Below, in pieces: positions 32,871 to 42,800 of a stretch of DNA of 64,000 nt. Made by a program: the position numbers and the translations under genes. Position 1 is the first letter of the stretch. Each line of letters starts with the position of its first letter. The DNA comes from Ditylenchus dipsaci (lineage: Eukaryota; Nematoda; Chromadorea; Rhabditida; Anguinidae), in NCBI GenBank assembly GCA_004194705.1, contig SADC01000025.1, positions 310,001 through 374,000 on the forward strand, read 5' to 3'. The notes beneath the pieces were generated by a model, which had not been told where the DNA came from, searched no databases, and saw only the letters and a list, made by a program, of their open reading frames with translations.

Positions 32871-33662
32871 TGGTTCAGAACTAACGAGTAAACGCTGATT
32901 GCTTCACATTTTTGACTAATCATCTCTTCATTTTTTTCAATATTCTAAATTCGTTACCTAAAACCGTGGTTTCTTAGTCCTTCGTGAGAGAAGTTCATTA
33001 ATTTTCAAATCTTTTTACCAATAAATTCTTGATTTTAAAAGAGAAGTTCTGTAATTTCGTAGTTTTATCAAGGCCACCTCGCTCTTTCTGATAAGTACGA
33101 AAAAATTATAGTCTGTAATAAATTTTGGCTAAAAAAGTGTGTTTTTTTTTAAATCATCATTTTTCGAACGCCATTTTTCGGAGTAAAAACCGCCATAATA
33201 CCGGAAATCAGCGTGCACCCTTCTGAGTTTCAGTGCACCAAAAAAGCATTTCCTAAGTCACCGTTCTGGCCAAAAAACCCTAAAAAAATTGGGGAAGGTG
33301 AGAATAAAAAATTTTTGGTTACCACAAGTTGACCGATTGCCTTGGTCCCCAAGCTAAAATATCGGGGTATAGACGTTTCCCTACAATTGGGACATTTTGG
33401 CGTTCTGCCCTATGTTCTGTTTTAGCCACTTAGGCCTACTTAGGCTTAGGCCTTAGGCTTAGGCCTTAGGCTTAGGTTTAGGCTTAGGGACAAAAAAATG
33501 TCTTACGAACTACAAAGTGGCTGAAAAAATAAGCCTAAGTGGCTTAAACAGAACATAGGGCAGAACGCCAAAAATGTCCCATTTGGTAGGGAAACGTCTT
33601 CTCACCAAAATATCAGGTATTAAAGGGGGGGGGGGGTAAAAGCCATTTAGGTTTGAAAAAGT

Positions 33663-33752
33663 GGCTTCCGTGGCGCAGTGCGAGAGTGCTCGCGTTTTTT
33701 GGCCAAAAATGGTGTTTTTTTGGTGTTGCAGGTTCAAACCCACGTAGTGGCA
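33663..33752 (+). tRNA. tRNA-like unit (A and B box), not a functional tRNA
   Basis: TGGCGCAGTGCGAGAGTG resembles an A box and GGTTCAAACCC a B box, spaced as in ~90-nt tRNAs. The acceptor and anticodon stems do not pair, so it is a tRNA relic or SINE-like promoter. Confidence 0.5.
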
Positions 33753-33865
33753 CACTATTTTTTTTTTTTGCTTTTGGGCAGTTTAGAGCTAATTAGACTT
33801 TTTTGACGCCAGAATCGGGATCAGCGACCCAAATTACCTCTAAACTGGCCAAACAAACAAAAAAA

Positions 33866-33957
33866 TAGTGTGCCGCTACGTGGGTTTGAACCTGCAACAC
33901 CAAAAAAACATCATTTTTGGCCAAAAAACGCGAGCACTTTTGCACTGCGCCACGGAA
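33866..33957 (-). tRNA. Inverted tRNA-like unit facing the one at 33663
   Basis: Minus strand: TGGCGCAGTGCAAAAGTGC (A box) and GGTTCAAACCCACGTAG (B box). It is the mirror of 33663-33752 and part of one palindrome. Confidence 0.5.
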
Positions 33958-34564
33958 GCCACTTTTTCAAACCTAAATGGCTTTTTTTTTTTTTATCGTT
34001 TTTAGCGTATAAAAATTACTTAGAAGACGTCTAAACACTATTCATAGTTGACCAAAAAAGGGGACCCCCAAGTAAACAAGTGCCGCGGTTTTTTCGCCGA
34101 AAATTAGTGTTCGAAATATGCTGATTTTTCGAAAAAAAAAACACACTTTTCACGCCAAAATTTATTACAGATTGTGAAATTTTTGTACTCGTAAGAAAGA
34201 GCAGCTCATTCTGCATCGAATAAAGTTTTGAACGAGTGTACATTATCATATTTTCACTGATTATAAAATGTTTTAAAAAATTAACTAGTTTTTCTGAGTA
34301 CCAAACTCCAGGAGGCCACAGCTCGATAAATAAGTGAAAAAAAACCGAATTCAGTGCTATCTTACTCAGCAAATCGTAAGCTTTCATTTGAGCCCAAACA
34401 CTTAATTTCCAATTTTCTGAGGGGTCCGACCAGACTACAAAATTACAGAACTTCTCTTTTAAACAGATAAAAGCAAAAAACCCTAAGAAACAAGAAGAAT
34501 AAGTTATACGATTGATAAGTAAATAAAAATCACGATTGAAAAAATGAAAAATATGAAAAAGCCA

Positions 34565-34700
34565 CATGTGGCCGCAAAAAGCCACAAAATGTGGCCGCTT
34601 GGATTTCATGAACTGTAGGGCCACATTTTGTGGCCCCACCGGCCACAAAATTTGGCCGCAGTTAACTGTAAACCGAATGTGGCTCGATGTGGCTGGTTCG
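34565..34700. repeat. GTGGCC...CACAAAA short repeats
   Basis: CACATGTGGCCGCAAAAAGCC, AAAATGTGGCCG, GGCCACATTTTGTGGCC and GGCCACAAAATTTGGCC form overlapping palindromes. Confidence 0.5.
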
Positions 34701-34797
34701 GCCAAATATTGCCGACCCTGGCTGTGGCACATATGTTTATTGGTTTTTAACACGAGAATTCTCGACTGTAACGTTTGACTACATGGGGGTTTTCAGA

Positions 34798-35281
34798 CGG
34801 ACGATACGTAAAAATGCCACGCTCTGGAGAAAAAGTGCCACGTTTTTTCGATTCTAGTCAAGAAGGCGAAAAAGTGCCACGTTTTAGTGAAAAAAGTGCC
34901 AAGCTTTGTGAAAAAGTGCCACGTTTTTGTGAAAATGTGCCACGTTTTAGGAAAATGTGCCACGTTTTGGAGAAAAAGTGCCACGTTTTGTGAAAATCTG
35001 CCACGTTTTCTGACAATAAGGTTTCTTAGATAAATCAATGATTTACACCTGAAATTTTGAAGATTACCATTAGCTTGCTATTGATATGTCCTTGGGAACA
35101 AAGCGACCAATGAAACCAGGCATATCTTTGCAAAACTAGGCAAATTTGAAAAAAACGTGGCACTTTTTCACTAAAACGTGGCACTTTTTCGCCTTCTTGA
35201 CTAGAATCGAAAAAAACATGGCACTTTTTCACTAAAACGTGGCACTTTTTCTCCAGAACGTGGCATATTTCCGTTTTATAC
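34798..35281. mobile_element. Array-ended element with 10-bp TSD (Mutator-like)
   Basis: Flanked by the direct repeat GTTTTCAGAC (34788-34797 and 35282-35291). The left array (34812-35010) repeats GTGCCACGTTTTAGTGAAAA. The right (35150-35270) repeats the complement AAAACGTGGCACTTTTTC. The core is ~130 bases, with no transposase. Confidence 0.85.
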
Positions 35282-35850
35282 GTTTTCAGACCTCATGTGC
35301 ATGATTATCGCAAAAGCTGGCCTCCTCGCCAGAGTACAATGTCCATAAAAAGCCCGATTCTCACAGCGACTCATTGAAAAATAGATGGTTTTTTGTTCAG
35401 GTTGGTGAGCAGTAAATTAATTTAGCTTAGTGCTTATAAGAAAGCCCTTTGTCTGGGCTTTCTAATAATGTGTCGCGAAAAAATTATCATGGCTAAAAAA
35501 TGAAAAAAAAGTCGAATAATGCAGTTTTGAAAAATTCTTATTTTACTTAAAAGGCTCCTTTATTAGAAAATTTAGTGAACTTGGTCCAGCTGTGATGAAA
35601 AGCTAAAAAGCTTCATCGCTTGCTCACCTCCTGTATCATCAAACGCTCTTCGAAGGGCAGGAACTCGAAAATGCGAGCAAAGCTAAAGTTTATAAAAAAT
35701 AGTGTCTACACAGTTCTCCGGCAGATGTTGGCACGAGCCGAATCAAGCCGGCCCGTGCCCATCAAAATGTAGCCAAGGTTCTGGACTTTCGTTTTAGCTA
35801 TCATACAGATAAAAAGTTAGTATAAAGTGAGAGCTAAAATTTTAAAAACA
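35282..35850. other. Spacer, nothing recognised
   Basis: Short inverted GAAAGCCC/GGGCTTTC at 35440-35460. No exon or element ends identified. Confidence 0.3.
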
Positions 35851-36490
35851 TTGAACCATGTCCGATTCGATGCCATCCTCCATAGGACTATCCTAGAACT
35901 ATTCGGTATTAATTTGGAAGTGACGCTTTTTTGTAATTTTAATTTAAATACATATTTGCAACCTTAAAATCAAAATATAGCTCGGTTCCCTGCCGTCATT
36001 TTCAGCATACGGTTGCATAAAATTATCTAAATTAAAATTTCAAAAAATCAGTTTCTAAATAATACCGAAATCCTGCCGCTTAATAGTGCTCTTTTGTTCC
36101 TTGGTCAAACCTTCGCTAGCTACCTTGCTTTTATGAAGTGATTTTGGTGTGTAAAAATTTCTATCTGGTTTCCTATGAAATTCTGACTCCAGAAAGTCAT
36201 TAAGCGCGTTGACAAATAAATAAAATTGGTGGAGGCTCAGGCTATATAAAGATAAGTACGCCTCATTTCGGCTAGTTTCCTTTCATTTTGGTATTCATCT
36301 GCTCAAAATCGCAAAATTGATGCAGTTTCTGACAGCAAAGCAGTGCTGAAAATGGTTGCAATCGATTGCTCGATGATTTTGGCCCTGCAAGTCAGTAAAC
36401 TTATCAAAAAAGAAAACCAAAACACCCCGGAGGGACTCGAACTTTCGACAATAGTCGATGCGTATATAGAATCACCCCCCCCCTTAACAT
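35850..36490. repeat. Repeat family with tRNA-like 3' box, copy A
   Basis: It shares blocks, inverted, with 55080-55850: GCTGAAAATGGTTGCAATCG, ATTTTCAGCATACGGTTGCA and ATAAAATTGGT-type blocks. On the minus strand near 36430-36440 is a good B box, AGTTCGAGTCCCTCC, after ATATACGCATCG. It is probably a diverged Pol III-related repeat. Confidence 0.5.
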
Positions 36491-36629
36491 AAAATAACTA
36501 AGAAAAAGTGTTACTAAGACAACAAGAAGACATTTCTGTGTGTTGTTTGACTATACTACTCAAATAGTACTAAGTAGCAAAATATTACCAAGTACTAAAA
36601 TAGTACCATGGTACCAGTGTTTCCAAAAT

Positions 36630-36900
36630 AAAAAATGAAAATTTTCTCATTTTCATTTTCTCGGAAAAATGAAAATGAAAATTTTCTCATTTTTTTTCAT
36701 CTTTTTCATTTTCTCATACAAAATGAAAATGAGAATTTCTCATTTTCATTCAAAAGAGAAAGCGAAAATTTTTTCACTTTCTCACTGAAAAATTCTCATT
36801 TTCTTTTGAATGAAAATTTTTCATTTTCATTGAATGAAAATGAGAATTTCTCATTTTTTCACTGAAAATCCTCATTTTCACTGGGAATTCTCATTTTCAT
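36630..36900. repeat. GAAAATGAGAATTTCTCATTTTC low-complexity array
   Basis: Self-complementary runs of ATGAAAATGAGAATTTCTCA. A CAGTGTTTCC motif at 36608 and CACTG near 36880 may be remnants of hAT ends, but no duplication is visible. Confidence 0.6.
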
Positions 36901-36959
36901 CAGATTCTTACTAAGAAAAACACTTAACACGTCTGAATGGTATTATTTAAGCAATATCG

Positions 36960-37840
36960 GCATGTTATTCGGCAACGAATGCGATGAATCGGCTGGAACC
37001 TGTCCGGCCAGGGAAGTCCAATCGTTTCCCGAGTAAAGAAAAGAAAATCAATCGATCCAATCTGGGGAAATTCGAGGAGGTTACTCAAAATCAGAACAGC
37101 CTTTTGAAATGTAGATCGTGTGATCAGGTATGACTGAAATTTTGAATCGGTCTTTCATGTAGCGAAGCCTTTTAGAAATACAAAAGATCCAGCGCAACGT
37201 CTACAACATTGAAGTATCATTGGAAGGCCGAGCATAACAACCAAGAAGACGAAACATGCTCGGATCATCATTCTACCGATGTGAAAATATAACGAGGTAT
37301 ACTTCGACTGATTTATTGCTTTTTATATCATGTTGTACTCTTCTAGGCTGGGCAAGATCGAGCTGGCGTTCACTGATGTTCTGGCAATTCCATCAATTTC
37401 AATTAACTCTTTTCTGCATCCAGCTATTCGTCGTTTTGTTGACTTGCTCAACAATAATTTCAAGGTAGAGTTATCATTCTTATCCACTGAAATTTTTAAT
37501 AGTTTTTGTAGTTGCCCAAGAGCCATTCAACGTTAAGCAACCGACTGGAAAAGCGATCGACAGCTGTAAAGAATCATCTCAAGCAAGAACTTGGTGAGCT
37601 GAAGCTCAAACCTTCTATGACTGTCGATATTTGGACCGACGAAGCGATGAGAAATTCGGACCTTGGTTAAACTTTTCTCGTCTTTTTGTATTTTTTTTAA
37701 TATCTGAACTTCAGGCATTACGCTTCATTACATCCATTGTGGAAAACTATGTCGCGCGTTTTTGGGTCTGCGCGTTCGCATACATCATCGTACATCAAAC
37801 TGAGTTGTGTGCTGTTCTCGTAAAACATGGATCTCAATAG
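36960..37840 (+). pseudogene. BED-finger hAT transposase, N-terminal part, decayed
   Basis: SNLGKFEEV..., LLKCRSCDQ, an intron, then FRNTKDPA, TLKYHWKAEHN give a BED zinc finger (CxxC then HxxxxH). Further exons read RLGKIELAFTDVLAIPSISI, FLHPAIRRFVDLLNNNFK and then LPKSHSTLSNRLEKRS, LKPSMTVDIWTDEA, matching hAT transposases up to the TxDxWT motif. The catalytic core and dimerisation domain are not found, and frames shift. It could supply, or once have supplied, the 8-bp-TSD elements in this window. Confidence 0.65.
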
Positions 37841-38125
37841 TATCTTCAACTTTGATAGTTATTAGGTTTGTTACTGATGTGATCAAATGTAATGCTTTTA
37901 ATTAAACTCGTTATCTAGTAGTGAATTCGACGAAGAACTGAGGACGAGGAAGATGACTATTATTTTTCAATATTTATGATTACCTGATGTATTCTGTAAG
38001 TAACGCTTTCTTTTTAAATAATTGTTTGGAAAAACCCGCCCCTCCCCCCCAACCCAATAAATTCCGGTTAAGCACCCAAAAATCCTAAAATCGACCTAAA
38101 TTTTTTTTTCAAGATGCTTTAGATA

Positions 38126-38302
38126 CAGTCACTCTCGTTAACTGGCCTCCTAAACTGGCCCTCGATAAAATTTCCATTGACTAAGCCCTATTTGGCTTTT
38201 TGACAAAGAATTTAGGCAAAGTAACATCCCAATAACTGCCAACCCCGATAAACTGGCACCCCAGACTGGTCCCCAGGGGTGCAGTTTATCGAGAGTAGAC
38301 TG
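38126..38302. mobile_element. CAGTCACTCTCG-ended MITE
   Basis: CAGTCACTCTCGTTAACTGG faces CAGTTTATCGAGAGTAGACTG, with a left TA. It is similar in plan to the pogo-type MITEs. Confidence 0.6.
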
Positions 38303-39800
38303 AATTCTAATTTACAAATAATCCTAATTAGGTACTCTATTTATAGGATCGCAACTCTTTAGCCACGCAAGGGATTTCTTTTACTACAAGCGCAGCCAGC
38401 TGATTCTTTTAACGCAAGCAACTATCTTTCTGAATCGTGGTCTACCTAGTGTTAACTTCTCATATTAAATTATTTCGTTGTTTCAATTATCTGATTGGTG
38501 CATATAAAGAATATCTGGAGTGTTTTTGATGTACTTATCTTTATGTGGCGCATTTTTCGTCAATAAAAAACATACCAAAAAAAACCGCAAAACCGCGGTT
38601 AAACCGCAATTATTTTTTGCTGTTTAACCGCAATTTCTGAAAAAACCGCACCGCAAAACTGCCCGCACCCCTAGTCTCCAACACTAGTTTTATATGTAAA
38701 ACAGCCCAATTCAGCCTATAAAACTTTTTTACGCGTAAATTTTTAGGGCATATTTTGTCAATTTTTCGGGACTATAGTCCTATATAGGACCATACTATAA
38801 ATAGTATATACCATACTATTATTACAACCTTTTTAGGACCATAAATAGTTCTATATAGTCCTAAATTTCAAGCAAATAGGACCAAATTTTCATCTCTGCA
38901 ACATAGGAGAAAAAAATTTGAAAAAGTGCCACTACCCGGTGTGAGAAACGTTTCCGATGGGTCTTATTTTTATCCTTTATTAATGTTGGGATTATATCTC
39001 TTTTCTTCTAACACCATTTTGTAGCCCTGCATCTCTTCTTTAAATGGCACATCAAACTTAGCTTTTTTATTAAATAGAATACAGTTGACTCTCCTTATAA
39101 CGACTTCAAGGGACCAGCCCAATTTTTTGCATATGACTTTTGAAAAATGCTAATATTTTGCATGTCATACGATTTTTAACCCGAGTAAACTTGTATTTAT
39201 TTGAAAGCTTGTTGGATTCTGCACTTTGTAAGTGTCTTAGTTACGCAAAATTATTCTCGCATGAAAAATATAATTAAATCAGGGTAGGTAACTCAAAATT
39301 TTGAAAAAAGAACATTTGGGTAAAAAAGGACATTTTGACCATTTTTTAAGAAAAAGTGTCATTTTATCAAGTCCTTATTTCTATTTTAGAGCGAAAAAAA
39401 GATTTCGACTAAAAACTTCGAAAATAAAAAGATTTTGGGTCCCGAAAAAAGAACAAATATTTTTAAAAAGGACGATCAGGAACCCTGAATCAAATATATA
39501 AAAGAACTCCAAACTGTGAGATTCGAAAAAAACAAATCCTGAACTGACCTATCAGTAGCACTTTTTGAAAAAAAAAATTATTTTCTCTTATCTTGTTTAG
39601 CGTGATATTCTGAACAAAACGCTCCGATTAGTAGAAACCTGCTTTGTACTACTGCTTTCTTTTAATTAACGCATAAAAATTATCAAAAAAATGTCCCCAA
39701 CAGAAACTGCCTTAGCCTTCATATTATGGGCATTTAATCTCACTAAAAGCTTGTGGGATGGACTGAGCACGAATCGTCCGGGAACGTTTTTTATGTAGCT
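38303..39800. other. Repeat-rich spacer between hAT relic and BLTP2 3' end
   Basis: 38575-38670 holds AACCGCGGTTAAACCGC palindromic repeats ending CCCGCACCCCTA, like a solo hAT end. 38765-38875 holds a GGACTATATAGG palindrome. 39082-39120 holds a solo pogo-type end (CAGTTGACTCTCCTTATAAC). No gene seen. Confidence 0.45.
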
Positions 39801-39803
39801 TCA

Positions 39804-42800
39804 CTACTTTTTCCTTTTGGATTTGTCAAGTATGGTTGTCTGCAAGAAAATTCTCATTTTTATGTGAAATGATGATATCGAAGGAGAACTTACTGTGCCC
39901 AAGACTATTCGTTTTTTCTCTTCTTCATCAATGGGTTCAACATTTGCTCCAACCACTCTCTCCACACCCATAATGCGATTTCTCAACAGTTTTTGGGTCT
40001 AAAAATCATAATTAAATGTTAATCTCAATTTCGACCTTGGTTTACCATGAATTGTTGGAGAAGTACACGTTTGCATCGCTGTTTTATTGCTAATGCCTGG
40101 AAAATGTTTACCTTTAAGATGTTTCAATTAGTAATTAAAAAAGCATTACCAAGTCCAGCCATGTCCAGTTTTTATCATGGTATTCAAATATTGGAAAGCT
40201 AGAAATTTATATTTGCCTCCTTATAATAAACCTTTTTTATAAAAAAGGCTACGTTAGGTTAAAGCGGTCGACATCCTCAATGTTCTTCTCTTTGTTTCCC
40301 TAAAAATAGTTATTTGAAATTTTTAACACTCTGCTTGGTAGGTGTGATGTTTAGTTCTATTGGCTCAAATTTTTTAGAGTAAAAAAAAATATTCAATTTT
40401 TGAATATTGGGTGCTGGAATTTATAAATTAGGTGCTGGATTTCACAGATTTAAGATTGCAATTTACAAACAGCCAGTGAAAAATAAGGCTAAAGTACAGT
40501 ATATGTCATAGCCGGAAATCTTAACAAGTCATGTTTTTTCAGCGTTTCAGCACCTAAACCATACAAAAAACACGTTTTCCGGCCCTGAACGGCCATTTTT
40601 TGAAAAAAAAATTTTTTGATTAAAATGACCAAAACCATGATACCCTATACCCCACCCCATGGTCCATTAATTTTCATGTCACTTTGTTTGTGTTTTAATG
40701 ATCTTTTAGTTTATCATGGATCTGAATTTTGTCCAAAACCATGATATCCCCAACGGACCAAATTTCATTTATTCAAAACCTGACAACAACCAACTAATCA
40801 TCCAGTGCACATTCACCTAAAAGTACCCTTTTTGACCAATTTTAAGGGAATTTAGGGCTGTATTGGGGAGGAAAGGGACCAAAAGGGGCCACTTTGTACA
40901 AAAAGAAAGATGTTGAACATAGTTTTGTTGACTGGGGCCTACCGCAAAAAGAAACTCTGGTATGCATACATTTTTTATGCATCCAGAGTCAATTTCGAGT
41001 GATTTGCGTCTAAGGTATGTGGGTGTGCGCATCTCAACCCCAAGCAACCAAGCCCCTGCGCCCCGAAGGGGGCGCAGGGGCTTGGATGGTAAGAGATTCG
41101 CGCACTCACTTATCTTAGACATAATTCCGAGCAACACTCTTGATGAAAAATGCATTTAGATGCTCTTTTTGCCCAACTCCAGTGACCAAAACATGGTAAA
41201 ACCGTCAAATGGTCGAAATTTAAAAATCTTTAAAAAGGGTATCATGGTTTTGGTCATTTTTACTAAAAAAGGATTTTTTTTTAATGGCCTTCTGGGCCTT
41301 AAAAACGCGTTTTCTGTACGTTTTTAGTGCTAAAACGTTGAAAAAACATGGTTTGTGAAGATTTCCGGCTATGACATATACTGTACTCCTGCCAAAAATA
41401 ACTATCTTATTTTAAACTAGCTAAAAATATATATCAGAAAATAAAATTGATTTTTTTCCGTTTTAGCAAATTGTCCAACCTTACTGTAAATTTTTACCTT
41501 ATAGGAGACCACAAACGGGACTTGGGGATGATGATGTAGACAAACATGTTGTTCTTTTTGGCTCTTTCCTTCATTTTGTCTATTTCATCATGAATTGTTG
41601 CGTAGTGGGCTTGGTCAGTGTTTTTGGTGGATCTGAACGAACTGGTCACAGCTCCTCGTACTTTTCTGGCCAGTGAAAAGGTCTGAAATGCACAAAAGTT
41701 ATAAGTTTACACAATAAAAATTATGATTTAAAAATTGCCTGCTGAACCTGTTGCTCGTCGCCCACATCCAAGTTTTGCTGGTCCTCTTTGTCGATATTGC
41801 GACCAGGGAAGAAATAGGCCATCATTTTCTCGAAAAAACGGTAGGTGATCTGAGCATGCATGGGCACAATGTTTACCTGTATGTGGGAATAGAAAATATA
41901 TCATTGTGCTTAGAGTTGGTAGTGTGGTTTACCTCAAAGTGCTCTTTAATACTTATTCCGCCCACAGCTGGCAACTCTCGGCAAATAACTCGGATGGAAG
42001 GAGTCCTATCATTTCCAACGCTGTTCCCATTGACCAGTTTGGCTAGTGTTTCCTGTGTAAGGAGTGAAATTTTACCTCTCATTATACAATGAAGTGCGCC
42101 TTCAAAGGTCTCAATTTCACCCGTAAATTTTATTTTCGCGTTTTTCTTTAGATTTTTATGTTTTTAAAAAAATTGCACTAGCATGTAGCTTTGGATCTTG
42201 CTTTTGGTGTAACAACAACTGGATACAACTTATGACTTGATACTACGACTCGATACACAAAAATTTTTTTTGTAGGATTGCAGGATAGAATGTCCGAATT
42301 CAAGAAAAAATATCATAAAAATATCATACCAGAAAAAATATCACAATATATATAACAACTCTGTTAGAAACCGAGTTGAAAAGTCTGTACAAAAGTTTAA
42401 TGATTAGGAAAAAAATTCGAATTGACGGGGGACAACCGCTGCACGCGAAAACCGTGATCCTTTAAGGTTATATTTGGACATACCCCATTTAATTTTTTTT
42501 AATATTTGCCTCAAACCTAATTTATAGACCTAAACCTGGCCGAAATAACTAATAATGACGTGTAACTATATGGTTTTTAGGATTAGGTTCAGGATAGGCC
42601 AGGGTATGTCAGGACGGCCTCGAACACGTTATCAAACTACAAAAAGGAAATAAAAAGCATCCTTAAGTCCGCACTGTACCTAAGCAGATTACATGTATGA
42701 AAAAGTGTATCTATTCGTTGTATCTAGTCATAGGTTGTATCCAGTGCTGGCATTTGGCTCCCAAATTTCTTACTGGCTCCGGAATTTCTAGTACAAATTT

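Larger units (their letters stand above)
33020..34460. mobile_element. Foldback element with palindromic tRNA-like core
   Basis: Outer arms match, inverted: AAAGAGAAGTTCTGTAATTT (33038) with 34440-34460, and AATAAATTTTGGCTAAAAAA (33117) with the ACGCCAAAATTTATTA region near 34152. 33420-33600 is rich in TTAGGCTTAGGCC and inverted GGCAGAACGCCAAAA. The centre (33640-34000) is a pair of tRNA-like units pointing toward each other. A 240-residue frame at 34031-34753 has no recognisable domain and crosses the arm, so I do not call it a gene. Confidence 0.6.

Noticed and set aside
34031..34753. 240-residue minus-strand frame, the longest in the window
   Set aside because: AT-rich, crosses a foldback arm and GTGGCC repeats, hydrophobic without a domain or signal pattern I recognise.
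34812..35270. Regular direct repeats that could suggest a CRISPR array
   Set aside because: Units are contiguous and vary, there are no unique spacers, an inverted partner array exists, and the DNA is eukaryotic.
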